Source: Motilimonas eburnea (GTDB lineage: Bacteria > Pseudomonadota > Gammaproteobacteria > Enterobacterales > CBDFNC01). From it: a stretch of DNA of 64,000 nucleotides. The notes below the pieces were generated by a model. The model saw only the letters and a program-made list of their open reading frames with translations, searched no databases and had not been told where the DNA came from. The stretch is from the NCBI RefSeq assembly GCF_021295345.1, contig NZ_JAIMJB010000014.1:1-64000 (forward strand), written 5' to 3'. The translations under genes and the position numbers were made by a program. Of this stretch, positions 1-9,246 are shown one piece after another (positions within the stretch are counted from its first letter, which is position 1; each line of letters begins with the position of its first letter).

Positions 1-1
1 T

Positions 2-166
2 CAGTTTCAAGCCAACACCATCAAAACCCGCCATGTTTTATCAATAACACGGCTCGCAAAAGAGGTGCTAAGACGGCGAGACCACCAAAGAAATTTCGCG
101 GATATACAGTGGGCAATCTGCGAATACATACGCGTGATCCATCAAACAGCGATGCTTAAATTATGA
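2..166 (+). pseudogene. 3' fragment of an unrecognised, probably transposase ORF
   Basis: Frame 2 is open from the window edge and ends at TGA 164-166. It encodes about 54 residues rich in R, K, H and Q (for example ITRLAKEVLRRRDHQRNFAD and a tail ending MLKL). The basic helical C-terminus and its position directly against an insertion sequence suggest the end of another transposase, but I cannot name the family. The 5' part lies outside the window. The stop falls at or next to the terminus of the IS3-family element, so the original C-terminus may have been replaced. It could also be a chance open frame. Confidence 0.35.
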
Positions 167-186
167 GGGGATCCGTCAGCACCTCA

Positions 187-1030
187 CTAAGCAATGTTCT
201 TTAGCTCAAATGTTTCAGGGCTGACATAGCCATTCGCACTATGCCTCCTCGTTTTATTGTAATCAACTTCAATATATTCAAATACCGCTTGGCGCATTGT
301 TTTTCGATCCATAATTGGCTCGCCATGAATCGCTTCTACTTTCAATGAGTGGAAGAAACTTTCGGCACATACGTTATCCCAACAATTCCCTTTTCGGCTC
401 ATGCTTTGTTGTAATTCATGCTTTTTCAGCAAATAACGAAAGTCCCCGGAGCAATATTGACTGCCGCGATCGCTATGAACAATAACGCCTTGTGGCCGCC
501 CTCTACGGAATATGGCCATCTTTAATGCATCACACACGAGATCGCCTTTCATGTGAGGACTCATTGACCAGCCAATCACTGCTCTCGAAAACAGGTCGAT
601 AATCACTGCTAAGTAAATCCAGCCTTCGCTAGTCCATAAATAGGTAATGTCCGTTACCCACTTCTGATTCGGTGCCGTGGCCGTGGCCGTAAAATCGCGC
701 TCAAGTAGATTGGGCGCAATGGGCAATTGATGATTGCTGTCCGTCGTCACCTTAAACTTACGAGTAGCCTTGGCGTCTCATGCTATCGCTGATCGTCTTA
801 ATACTCGCGGTTTGCTGTTTGTCTTCTAATTCAGCTTGGATACGAGTGGCGCCATAACGCTGCTTCGAATCAGCAAAAATCTGTTGTATTTGCTCATCCC
901 TGCGCAGTTGTTGCAATGCTCGCTGACTCGGAAGCTCACCGTATTTCAGCCAATGATAAAACCCACTTCGCGACACATTAAGCACCGAAGCCATGCGTGA
1001 CACCTTAAAATCTGCTTGGTGCATTTGCAT
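187..1030 (-). pseudogene. IS3-family OrfB transposase, frameshifted
   Basis: This is the DDE integrase-type half of an IS3 transposase. The N-terminal part (758-1030) has VSRSGFYHWLK and YGATRIQAELED and stops at MRRQGYS. The catalytic part (187-750) is in another frame and carries WVTDITYLW (first D), [10 protein letters not shown] (second D) and [10 protein letters not shown] (E). Just before 750 the second frame reads AKATRKFKV, the residues expected to follow MRRQG in relatives. The junction is therefore a short deletion, about 14 nt by family comparison, that shifts the frame. OrfB normally starts by -1 frameshifting from the end of orfA, and the -1 frame is open upstream of 1030. The copy is presumably unable to transpose alone. 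Confidence 0.85.
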
Positions 1031-1044
1031 GAATTTGAATCGTT

Positions 1045-1329
1045 TTATTTTTGATTCTTCGCGAAGTAGGTAGCCGCCTTTTTTAATATGGCTAAGTCCT
1101 CCGCTTGCTCGGCTAGTTGACGTTTTAGTTTGGCTACATCGGCAGCGAGTTCAGCTTCCCTTTGGCTCGAGCTTTTCTTTTGCTGTAGTTTGTTACGCCA
1201 ATCATAGATTTGCGATTCATAGATGCCTAGGTCTCTAGCGGCTGCTGCAACACCGATTTTGGCAGCTAGTTGAACGGCTTCTTGTTTAAATTCAGTGGTA
1301 TGGGTTTTACGTGGTTTATTTGTTTTCAT
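1045..1329 (-). CDS. IS3-family OrfA (helix-turn-helix, leucine zipper)
   Basis: 94 residues. The N-terminal HTH_Tnp_1-type region (TTEFKQEAVQLAAKIGVAAA, then RDLGIYESQIYDWRNK) binds the IS ends. The C-terminal heptad region (AELAADVAKLKRQLAEQ, then LAILKKAATYFAK) is the usual OrfA coiled coil. Both are typical of the IS3 family. It ends in an A-rich stretch (AATCAAAAATAA on the minus strand) from which the -1 frame continues into orfB. It is intact here, unlike orfB. The upstream 60 bp hold the terminal inverted repeat and presumably the IS promoter. Confidence 0.85.
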   Translation of the reverse strand: MKTNKPRKTHTTEFKQEAVQLAAKIGVAAAARDLGIYESQIYDWRNKLQQKKSSSQREAELAADVAKLKRQLAEQAEDLAILKKAATYFAKNQK

Positions 1330-1387
1330 AAGTACCTCAATGGTGATTGTACTTACTTAGTGGAGTGTCTAAAAGTAGTGGTAGGGA

Positions 1388-2611
1388 TCACTTTCTTAGG
1401 CAAGAAAAAATGTTCAACATACTACTTGCCATTTTTTCTCTACTGTAAGAGGCTGATGCTTCGACACTATTTTGAACTAAATCATTATACAAGGTTCTAT
1501 TTTTGTAAAGCTTGCATATGGCATCAGATATCTGCTTAACATTTTCGCTTTCGACGGTAATGCCACACTTTGAGTCATTAATGATTTTAGTCGCCTCGCC
1601 ATCGGGAACGCTCATCACGGTAGGAATCCCCATCCCCATACACTCAAATATCTTGGATGGAATAACAGTTCTAAACAAATCGCTATTAACTAAAGGAACC
1701 AACGATATATCACATAGTGACCATAGTCTTGGCATCATTTCCTTAGGCTGTCGATCAATCAAAACAACATTATTTAGCTGCTTCTCGCTCACTAGCTCCT
1801 CAACCATCCTTCTCGAGGCGCCACCGCCAGCAAAAATGAATCGAATGTTATCATGGTGCTTAAGCTTTTCAGCAACTGATACAATGTGTTCAAGTCCATG
1901 AGCCATACCATGAGTGCCGATATAGCCAGCCACAAACTTACCTTCTAAACCGTAACGAGCGACAAGTTCCTCGTCCTTAGACGTTACTGGTTGATACTTA
2001 TCTAGGTCGACACCGTTTAATACAACTTCGATCTTATCGCCGACGATCCCCCGCTCGATGAGATCACGTTTAAAGGAATTAGTTACCGAAACGATAGATG
2101 TAGCCCTTCGGTATAAGAAAAGTTCTATCTTTTCCAGTACCTTGATAGCCATACTGTCTTTCATTGCGCCCACCGCAGTAATCGACGCAGGCCAGATATC
2201 TCGTAGTTCAAAGACAAAAGGCTTACGCCTTATCGCAGAAAGCGCCCACCCGGCACAAGCGCAAAAGAACTGAGGAGACGTTGCAACGATGACATCAGGT
2301 TTCTTTTGGAATAAGCCTGCTATAAAGCCTGAAAGCATAAAAGACATATAGTCCAATATTCGCTTTACAAAGCCTTCATTCGCTGTGATATAAGTTTTAA
2401 CCCTGACGACTCGAATCCCATCCATATCTGATACCTGATAAAGCTTATTACTGAATCCAGGAAATACCTTTCCCTCTGGAAAGTTGGGGGCGCAAGTAAT
2501 AACCGTTACCTGACATCCTTTCTTCACCCAACGGTAAGCATGTTCATACGTTCTAGTTGCTGGAGCATTACCTTCAGGAGGGAAATTATCGGTAAGAAAT
2601 AAAATATGCAT
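1388..2611 (-). CDS. WbuB-like GT4 glycosyltransferase
   Basis: 407 residues with the GT4 two-Rossmann layout. The N-terminus (FLTDNFPPEGNAPATRTYEH) and the FELRDIWPAS block are typical of the WbuB group, some members of which transfer N-acetylfucosamine in O-antigen assembly. The donor-site region near residues 320-340 reads IPSKIFECMGMGIPTV. It acts on the cytoplasmic side of the inner membrane on the lipid-linked repeat unit. It is the last gene of the locus, 6 bp after the preceding glycosyltransferase. Its stop codon TGA (1388-1390) coincides with the terminal TGA of the IS, so the last residue or two may be altered. Length is close to family norm, so function is probably kept. Base composition is less AT-rich than the next genes upstream. 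Confidence 0.8.
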   Translation of the reverse strand: MHILFLTDNFPPEGNAPATRTYEHAYRWVKKGCQVTVITCAPNFPEGKVFPGFSNKLYQVSDMDGIRVVRVKTYITANEGFVKRILDYMSFMLSGFIAGLFQKKPDVIVATSPQFFCACAGWALSAIRRKPFVFELRDIWPASITAVGAMKDSMAIKVLEKIELFLYRRATSIVSVTNSFKRDLIERGIVGDKIEVVLNGVDLDKYQPVTSKDEELVARYGLEGKFVAGYIGTHGMAHGLEHIVSVAEKLKHHDNIRFIFAGGGASRRMVEELVSEKQLNNVVLIDRQPKEMMPRLWSLCDISLVPLVNSDLFRTVIPSKIFECMGMGIPTVMSVPDGEATKIINDSKCGITVESENVKQISDAICKLYKNRTLYNDLVQNSVEASASYSREKMASSMLNIFSCLRK

Positions 2612-2617
2612 ACAGAA

Positions 2618-3793
2618 CTACTTAGACTCTAGAATTTTTAGAATAGAAGACGCTACGGAATTTGGTGAATACTGTTCTAAAACAGAAAAGGAATCCCTAT
2701 TAGATATAAGTTCACTGAAATTTATTTTTGATTTTATATTTTGAAAAACGATGCAACGTTGAGAGTCTAGGATAAAGGTGGATACATCATCATGTAAATC
2801 TTGAACTAGAGCTAAAATAGGTAAGTTAGTTCCAAAATAGTCGTAAAGTTTACCTGGAATTTGTGATGTTCCCGCTGCATTACCTAAATAAAGTAATGCA
2901 TCTGATGATTTAAAGACATTGAGAACATCCTGAAGGCTAACCTCGCCATGATACTCTGAAAATGGGCAAGCCTCGATTAAATGTTTTTGCTCAACTGTAG
3001 CTCTTCCAAAAACATCTAAACTCACAATTACTGATGAATTACTATTAAAACACTCGATAGCTTCGAGAATTGGCTCAACATCACGACCATTGAGAACTCC
3101 TGTGTATGAGATCTTAAAAATGTGTTTTTGGGTAATATTTTTTTCAACTACACTGAAAAAATTTCGAGGGATATAATTAATTTTATCCAAGAGATAGGGG
3201 AATTTATCTTTCATTCTATTGGTTGTTGGCAAAGAAACATATCCTATATAATCAGCCCCGTTAAGTAGTTTTTCCTCAGCCAAATGAGCCCTTAACTTTA
3301 CAAAAAAGTTTTTTAAACCTATATCGTCAGCCCAGGGGTCACCCCAGATTTGTAGCCAACGAGTAGGAGTATTTTTAATAATTTTTCTAGCTACAAAATG
3401 AGAAGTTTTTGTATCTGAAGAACTAATAATAAGATCATAACCAGTAAAATATTCACTATTTATAGCACTTATCCACTTCTTATCAACCCCTGGGAAGTAA
3501 AGAAATTCTTTAATAACTTTTTTGAGGATGTTTGTTTTATGGACTGAGTTGCCTTCGTTTCGATATGTTGTAGGAATATAAGATGATATAAAACCGGAAT
3601 CAACCTCAATAACATTGATATCTTCATTTACGGAGGACATCAAGAAAGGGTCAAGTACCTCAGGAGGGAATTTGACAGTAAGAACACTAACGTCACACCC
3701 ATGTGACGATAGACCATTAGTTAAAGCAACATTTCTAATTGATGCTGAACATGACCTCTTTCGATATAGGCCAGCAATGTATAAAATCTTCAC
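2618..3793 (-). CDS. GT4-type glycosyltransferase
   Basis: 391 residues. The N-terminal motif MKILYIAGLYRKRSCSASIR and a C-terminal block with GTSQIPGKLYDYFGTNLPIL (the position where GT4 enzymes bind the nucleotide-sugar) mark a GT-B fold transferase. Donor and acceptor cannot be told from sequence. It starts 4 bp inside the end of the upstream gene, so translation is probably coupled. The DNA is very AT-rich, as in the neighbouring wzy and wzx, consistent with a horizontally exchanged serotype gene. Expected role: adds one sugar of the O-unit on the cytoplasmic membrane face. Confidence 0.7.
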   Translation of the reverse strand: MKILYIAGLYRKRSCSASIRNVALTNGLSSHGCDVSVLTVKFPPEVLDPFLMSSVNEDINVIEVDSGFISSYIPTTYRNEGNSVHKTNILKKVIKEFLYFPGVDKKWISAINSEYFTGYDLIISSSDTKTSHFVARKIIKNTPTRWLQIWGDPWADDIGLKNFFVKLRAHLAEEKLLNGADYIGYVSLPTTNRMKDKFPYLLDKINYIPRNFFSVVEKNITQKHIFKISYTGVLNGRDVEPILEAIECFNSNSSVIVSLDVFGRATVEQKHLIEACPFSEYHGEVSLQDVLNVFKSSDALLYLGNAAGTSQIPGKLYDYFGTNLPILALVQDLHDDVSTFILDSQRCIVFQNIKSKINFSELISNRDSFSVLEQYSPNSVASSILKILESK

Positions 3794-4917
3794 TTTCTAA
3801 CGACCTTATTATAGATACTTATCAAAGTAGGTTCATCAATGATTTTCCAATTATAGCATTCAGAAATAAACCTTATTCCATTGTGAGCCATATTGTAGTA
3901 GACAGTGGTATTAGAAAATATGGAAATTATATTATCAACTACTTTATCAGTGACATTCCTGCTGTCTAAGAATATACCAGCTTCTTCAGAAGCAATTAAG
4001 TCTACCCAGTTTTTAAAATCACTAGCAATAAAAGGTATACCAAGCATCATATATTCAAATAACTTGTTTGGATTTGTATCCTTGTAATCAGCTACATCAT
4101 CTAGCATAATAAGACCAAAGTGACAAGTAGCTGCAAAATTAAAGGCTTGAGATTGTGGGAGAGAGCCATTATAGGAAACGTTATCATACTTACTAACTCT
4201 TTCAATAATTTCATCTTGCGTCATAGAGTTAATCGTTGGGCCAATAAGGGTAAGTTGAGTTGGAATTTTTTTATTAAGTTTTTTAGTGAGTTCAAGCATA
4301 TTAGTTAACCCCCTGTCTTCACTCACCCCCCCAATATAAACTAACTTCATAACATTGCTATGACGATATTGTTTCGAAACAGCTAGATATTCATTGCTAT
4401 AAAGAGGCGAATTACCGACTAGAAAGGAGCGCTGATATTGACTCAATTGCTCTTTTTGCGTGACTATCGTAGCATCAAAAACCATAGTCAATAGCTTTTC
4501 TAAATAGAATACACTGCTCGCAGTAACCATACGAAGAGCTTTTGGAATCCAGTCTCTTAGTAGAATTTTCTTCTTAAAATTCTCATGAGTATCGTATATA
4601 ACTTTTTTACCAGATAATTTTAAAGCTAGGCCGATAATCAAACAATCAGGGTTATGGATGTGGTAAATGTCCGCATTGAACTTTAAAGCTTTAATAAATA
4701 TTTTGGGCTGGAAAAGGAACCTAGAAAGTCGGTTAGAATAATTTAATAAAAAAAGATTGACATCATTGTCAAAAACTTGCTCTGACTGGCCTGACCTACA
4801 AATTAATAAAAACTTTCCATCCGAGAAGGTATTTATGAGTGATGAAAGCTCTTTCTTAAATACTCTAATATCCTCCTGAGTATGTACCGGGCTGATTATA
4901 CAGATACGACATGACAT
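3790..4917 (-). CDS. GT4 family glycosyltransferase
   Basis: 375 residues. The start ISPVHTQEDIRVFKKE, the central HIHNPDCLIIGLALKLSGKK and IYDTHENFKKK, and the C-terminal NPNKLFEYMMLGIPFIASDF are characteristic of GT4 sugar transferases. The E of the NPNKLFEYM block is the expected donor-binding acid. No signal peptide or clear transmembrane helix is seen, so it is likely a peripheral cytoplasmic enzyme. It lies 18 bp after wzy and overlaps the next gene by 4 bp. Sugar specificity is unknown. Confidence 0.75.
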   Translation of the reverse strand: MSCRICIISPVHTQEDIRVFKKELSSLINTFSDGKFLLICRSGQSEQVFDNDVNLFLLNYSNRLSRFLFQPKIFIKALKFNADIYHIHNPDCLIIGLALKLSGKKVIYDTHENFKKKILLRDWIPKALRMVTASSVFYLEKLLTMVFDATIVTQKEQLSQYQRSFLVGNSPLYSNEYLAVSKQYRHSNVMKLVYIGGVSEDRGLTNMLELTKKLNKKIPTQLTLIGPTINSMTQDEIIERVSKYDNVSYNGSLPQSQAFNFAATCHFGLIMLDDVADYKDTNPNKLFEYMMLGIPFIASDFKNWVDLIASEEAGIFLDSRNVTDKVVDNIISIFSNTTVYYNMAHNGIRFISECYNWKIIDEPTLISIYNKVVRK

Positions 4918-4935
4918 AAAAAACCTCTAGAAATA

Positions 4936-6276
4936 TTAGCACTTCTTACTCCAAGATATTTTGGAGATTATAATAAAAAACAGTAAAGGCAGCCAATAAG
5001 CAGCTCGACCTAGAATGATAGATTTAATCTCTAAAGAGGTAAAAACCCCCATCATGAAAAAACCCGCCCAAACGAGTAGAACTCCATGAAAAGCTGTATC
5101 CCCCTTAATAAAGAAATTATCCAAGACAGCTAAAAACCAACCAAATATAAAAGAAACAAATACTACACCGAATATAGCAAACTGATAGTAACCATAGGTA
5201 AAAAGGTCAACAATAATTCCAGTACCAGGTGGTGGGGAAAAATTAAAGGTATTAAGTTTCGTTGGATTAACTGTATCTTGCCAAATTTCTTTCTCAATCC
5301 CACCAGGTAAAATCTCTAACATAGAAACTAATAGGTCTTGAAAATAGAGAATTCCAGTATCACCTGAAAGGGTAAAGCTATCGACCTTTAACAAATTAAC
5401 ATAAACATGAGATAGCTCTCTAGTCAAGCTTAAAGAAATTCGAAAAAAATCAGTTTTAAATGCTGCTTCTTCTCCAGATAAAAGGGTGAATATCTCATTC
5501 CCGAAGAGAGCTAAACTTAGACCAAGTAAAACGAATGGGAATAGTTTAACAATAGAGAATGTATTTCTATATGAAAGCCACCCAATAAATAACACTCCGA
5601 AGAAAACAACAACATTGGATCTCCCGGCATTCACAAGTAAAAAAACTATTGAAGCAATAAAAAAAACAAAAAAAAGAAATAAATCAGTTTTTTTGCGAGC
5701 ATGAAGAAATAGACAAAAGAAAAATATAGCAACAGACTGTACCAAAGGGTATATGTAGCGCAAAATAGTAAATGAAGAAGTCTCACCATCGTGTCGTCGA
5801 ATCAAACTAGCACTAACAATTGCCTCAGTAACTCCACCAAAACTATTAACATAAACAAAAAGAGCTAATAGTGAAAAACATCCGAATACATAACAAAACA
5901 ACCTAATATAGACAACATTAAAGCTATTGAAATAGTTTCTTTCTTTCACTGTTGATTTTGATTTAAAGAATAAAAAGTATGATACCACTACTGCCGTGTA
6001 GCCCAACAGTATAACAATTGATGTAAAGAGTGGATTATCAACTGAAAAGTCCGTCACAGCGATGTGTGCAGGAGTATAGTAAAAAGTTGTAGAAAAATAT
6101 GGATAGAGTGTAATGTACGCTATAGGTATTAGGCCCAAATATAAACCCAAAACAGAGTTGATAATAAAAAATGCATTCGCTTTTTTAGTTAAAGATGAAC
6201 GGTATATTTCCAAACAAACAGAAATAAAAATGATAACAAGATGTACACCAACTGCTAGCTCTTGATTTAAAGACAT
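4936..6276 (-). CDS. wzy: O-antigen polymerase (Wzy)
   Basis: 446 residues from the chosen ATG at 6276. The protein is almost entirely hydrophobic, with about ten or more predicted helices and a larger polar periplasmic loop near residues 290-375 (around SGDTGILYFQDLL and NFSPPPGTGI), the usual Wzy topology. Wzy sequences are poorly conserved, so the call rests on topology, very low GC and position beside wzx and glycosyltransferases. The open frame extends 30 codons further upstream, but that would overlap the asparagine-synthetase-like gene by about 80 bp. Starting at MSLNQELAV leaves a 7-bp gap. It would polymerise lipid-linked repeats in the periplasm under Wzz control. Confidence 0.75.
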   Translation of the reverse strand: MSLNQELAVGVHLVIIFISVCLEIYRSSLTKKANAFFIINSVLGLYLGLIPIAYITLYPYFSTTFYYTPAHIAVTDFSVDNPLFTSIVILLGYTAVVVSYFLFFKSKSTVKERNYFNSFNVVYIRLFCYVFGCFSLLALFVYVNSFGGVTEAIVSASLIRRHDGETSSFTILRYIYPLVQSVAIFFFCLFLHARKKTDLFLFFVFFIASIVFLLVNAGRSNVVVFFGVLFIGWLSYRNTFSIVKLFPFVLLGLSLALFGNEIFTLLSGEEAAFKTDFFRISLSLTRELSHVYVNLLKVDSFTLSGDTGILYFQDLLVSMLEILPGGIEKEIWQDTVNPTKLNTFNFSPPPGTGIIVDLFTYGYYQFAIFGVVFVSFIFGWFLAVLDNFFIKGDTAFHGVLLVWAGFFMMGVFTSLEIKSIILGRAAYWLPLLFFIIISKISWSKKC

Positions 6277-6283
6277 AAAATTA

Positions 6284-7990
6284 CTATTCAAAAACCTTCT
6301 TAGCTGAAAGAAGAGAGGCAACTTGGAGCTTATTAAGAGCACTTCCGTTATCGAAAAGTGCAGCAATATCCGATTTTAATTCACCATCCTGAAACAAAGA
6401 AATATTCTCATTATAGTAATCATCAATATATTTACTTAATGAGCGATTTTTTCTCAACCAATATTCATATGGATTCATATGCCTTTTAGAGTCAACACCT
6501 CTGTATTGGTAACCTGTAGTTTTATAAAATAAAATATTAAAAAACTGTGATATAGTAAACCTCTTCCCTTTGAAACAAATGGTTTTAGCTGCAATTTTTT
6601 CTCCCGTTTTCTCCCAAATATAATTAGCAGCGTTAGGGTGCCTTGCTTTTATCCATTCCTTATATAAATTATGTCCAAATCGAATTTCAGGTGGAATTTT
6701 CAAACAAGCTTCAAGAAAGTTTTTTTCATAAAAAGGAGAGAAGGTTTCAGTCTTTTCCTGAATTGGCTTAAGACCACAATTGATACCAGAAAATCCTCGA
6801 TTATAGAAATTAAAAAGCTCTTGATTGGGGTATTTATTAATGTCGATATTTACCTTATCAGAAAAAGTTTTGCTAAAAGCGCCATCGCCAGAAGCGATTC
6901 GTTTGTCAAAATCATCTGAACTATAATATGTCCCGAGAGCTACATCTCCTAGTTGTCCAGTATGTAATAAGCCAAATTTTTCGAAATTCAATAAGCTATA
7001 TATACTCAGGCCATGTGATAAACCATAATAAAGCACTTCTCCACCAGAAATATTAGTTACTTCATCCAAGTTTTTTAAGAAGCTTCCATTATCGAGGAAT
7101 TTGAATATCCATTCATGCTGTAAATCAGATGCAATTTTTTTGGCGATGGACTCATCTAAATAATCACTCTGGGAGAATGTAAAGTTAGTTTGGTCGATAT
7201 AACCTAGCTCATTAGCTACCATTGTGACCATTCTAGAATCGAGACCACCACTAAGACCCACCAGATGTGCGTAACCATATTCCTTATCTTTCTCAAACTG
7301 TAGCCTAACAGCAGTAGTAAAATACTCGTCAACTATATCAATTGCATCACGAAATGATATGGATGGGTCAGGATTATTGCAAAACCTAAAATAAGAGCTT
7401 TCAGTAAGCGAGTTAAAGTCTCGCTTTAAATAGCTTCCTGGTGATAACTTGGCTACGTTTTGAAAGAGGGTTTTCCCCTCTAAGGTGAAACCATATGATA
7501 GCAAACTATATGCAGACTCATCCTCAATCTTTAATTTTCTGTTGAACTGTGAGTTAAGAATTGTACGAAGTAAAGATATTTTGTTTGACAAAATAAAATC
7601 ATTATCTTTTAGGTAAAAATAAACAGCTTTACTTCCTATATGATCATTAAATGACATCAAAACTTGACTTTTTTTGCAAAAATATAGACCACTAAAAGAG
7701 CCATTAAACTTATCCCATAATAACTGCTCTGAAGTCATAGAGATCTGACTATTAACAAAACTTTCCCAAGAATCATAATTTTTGGATAAGCTTTTCTTAT
7801 TGAGAACAATACCCTCCAAAAAGAAAAAGTAATCTTCGCAATCAATAGTTATGCAATCATCAACAAACTTACTCTCACCATGTATACATAACAAGTAATC
7901 ACCAAATGAGAAAAGCTTAAATTCACTAAAATTAGAGATTTCAGTTGCCCCACGTGTTAGGTGATTAGAATATAAAGAGTATGTTATCAT
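6284..7990 (-). CDS. Asparagine-synthetase-like amidotransferase of the polysaccharide locus
   Basis: 568 residues. The C-terminal half holds the ATP pyrophosphatase P-loop SGGLDS (about residues 247-252) and the GQLGDVALGTYY block of the AsnB-type synthetase domain. The N-terminal half keeps the class II glutaminase fold by length and pattern (FNGSFSGLYF, FNDHIGSKAVYF). However, it begins MITYS and has no Cys2, the nucleophile of active class II glutaminases. It starts 2 bp after wzx. Homologues in O-antigen loci (WbpS type) are thought to amidate uronic acids. wecB and wecC in this operon would supply UDP-ManNAcA as a possible substrate. Function is an inference; ammonia may come from elsewhere. 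Confidence 0.7.
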   Translation of the reverse strand: MITYSLYSNHLTRGATEISNFSEFKLFSFGDYLLCIHGESKFVDDCITIDCEDYFFFLEGIVLNKKSLSKNYDSWESFVNSQISMTSEQLLWDKFNGSFSGLYFCKKSQVLMSFNDHIGSKAVYFYLKDNDFILSNKISLLRTILNSQFNRKLKIEDESAYSLLSYGFTLEGKTLFQNVAKLSPGSYLKRDFNSLTESSYFRFCNNPDPSISFRDAIDIVDEYFTTAVRLQFEKDKEYGYAHLVGLSGGLDSRMVTMVANELGYIDQTNFTFSQSDYLDESIAKKIASDLQHEWIFKFLDNGSFLKNLDEVTNISGGEVLYYGLSHGLSIYSLLNFEKFGLLHTGQLGDVALGTYYSSDDFDKRIASGDGAFSKTFSDKVNIDINKYPNQELFNFYNRGFSGINCGLKPIQEKTETFSPFYEKNFLEACLKIPPEIRFGHNLYKEWIKARHPNAANYIWEKTGEKIAAKTICFKGKRFTISQFFNILFYKTTGYQYRGVDSKRHMNPYEYWLRKNRSLSKYIDDYYNENISLFQDGELKSDIAALFDNGSALNKLQVASLLSAKKVFE

Positions 7991-7992
7991 GT

Positions 7993-9246
7993 TTAACCAA
8001 GCTTCTTTTTTAAAAAAAATAAGGATACGATACTGGATATGGAGATAGTTATTGTAGTTGCGATACTAGCTCCCTCAATACCATATTTTGGAATAAGAAT
8101 AAAATTCAAACCCATATTAACTATAGAGAAAAATATCGCAATACCAACATTAATATTTGCATAGCCCCTAGCACTTAAAATATTACCAATAGGAGTACGG
8201 ATTAAAAAGGAGAAAAGTAATGCGATAGAGAAATATTTTAGGCAATCACTTCCATTAATGTAGTTCTCACCAAAAATTGTATACAAAATAAATTCCGGAA
8301 TAAGAAGCAATGGAAGAACCATAATAGTGACAACCGGAAACATAACGAAAAAATATGATTTATAATATATCCTAACTTCTTTCTCGTTACACTTAGCTAT
8401 ATGGACAAAATCCGTCGTCATGTATACGGAAGGAATAAAGAGCAAACTAATAAAAACAAAACTAGCAGCACTAAAAATCCCAATATCACTTAATTCTTCA
8501 CCAAGAATAGATAACATAAAAGTGTCAGCAACGAGCATAAGTTGCGATGCGAGTGAACCTAATGCTACCACGAAACCATACTTTATATGATTAGAGTCCG
8601 CAAAGCCGAATCGTTTAAAGTAAGAAATCTTAATTAACCCTTTACAGTCAGACCAGAAAAAGCAGAGAAGAGAAACAGAAAAAATAGAAGACGATAAAAA
8701 CTGTGCTATAAAATAGCCTTCAGCATCGGCCTTAAAACTAACAAAAGATAAAATTACAAACAATGAAAATAACGAATAAAAAGAGTTGATTTTCGAAAAT
8801 AGTTTATTATCCTCACTTATTCTATAGTAGTTAAGAAAACAACCAAAGCAAAACAAAGAAAAGTAAGAAAAAAAAGCATATGTGAAGATAGTTGTACTAA
8901 AATAAAAGTTTGGAATGAATCTAGCTACTAAATACAACAAAAGAAACACAATCGGTAAAACGAATATTGCTGTTATTAAACACTTCAGTAGCAATAAGCT
9001 CTTTTTTGCTTTGGTTCTATGCTTGCTACCATAATAGAGCAAAGAATGATTTAAGCCTAAGCCAAGAAGAGGCAATGCAATCAAAAAGAAATTCTTATAT
9101 ATTGAGATTATTGCAAACTCTTCGATTGATACCAATCTAACAACTACTATTGATAAAATAAAGGCTAAAATTTTTACCAGAAGGCTTGATCCAAAAACCC
9201 AAGCACCACCTCTTTCAATGAAGCCTTTTATAAAGTTAAGACTCAT
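7993..9246 (-). CDS. wzx: Wzx-type O-unit flippase
   Basis: 417 residues with a regular run of about 12 hydrophobic helices and the N-terminal FIKGFIERGGAWVFGSSLLV / IVVVRLVSIEEFAIIS pattern of the polysaccharide transport (PST/MATE-like) family. It would move undecaprenyl-linked repeat units across the inner membrane. It overlaps the end of the upstream acetyltransferase by 11 bp and is followed after 2 bp by the asparagine-synthetase-like gene. Codon use is extremely AT-rich. Together with wzy and wzz it indicates the Wzy-dependent pathway rather than an ABC-transporter export route. Confidence 0.85.
   Translation of the reverse strand: MSLNFIKGFIERGGAWVFGSSLLVKILAFILSIVVVRLVSIEEFAIISIYKNFFLIALPLLGLGLNHSLLYYGSKHRTKAKKSLLLLKCLITAIFVLPIVFLLLYLVARFIPNFYFSTTIFTYAFFSYFSLFCFGCFLNYYRISEDNKLFSKINSFYSLFSLFVILSFVSFKADAEGYFIAQFLSSSIFSVSLLCFFWSDCKGLIKISYFKRFGFADSNHIKYGFVVALGSLASQLMLVADTFMLSILGEELSDIGIFSAASFVFISLLFIPSVYMTTDFVHIAKCNEKEVRIYYKSYFFVMFPVVTIMVLPLLLIPEFILYTIFGENYINGSDCLKYFSIALLFSFLIRTPIGNILSARGYANINVGIAIFFSIVNMGLNFILIPKYGIEGASIATTITISISSIVSLFFLKKKLG

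Larger units (their letters stand above)
164..1390 (-). mobile_element. Defective IS3-family insertion sequence
   Basis: The element carries orfA (1045-1329) and a broken orfB (187-1030), both on the minus strand, in the usual IS3 order. The right end, read inward on the minus strand, starts TGATCCCTACCACTAC and reaches CACTCCACTAAG. The left end, read inward on the plus strand, reaches CACCTCACTAAG after about 20 bases, so imperfect terminal repeats are visible. The exact left boundary is uncertain within 164-170. I see no matching 3-4 bp target duplication (flanks are around aaatta and ctttct), which suggests a rearrangement after insertion. The element sits at the 3' end of the polysaccharide locus. 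Confidence 0.8.

Noticed and set aside
6277-6366. Long N-terminal extension of Wzy overlapping the asparagine-synthetase-like gene
   Set aside because: It would overlap a conserved coding end by about 80 bp; an internal ATG gives a 7-bp gap and a normal membrane-protein start.
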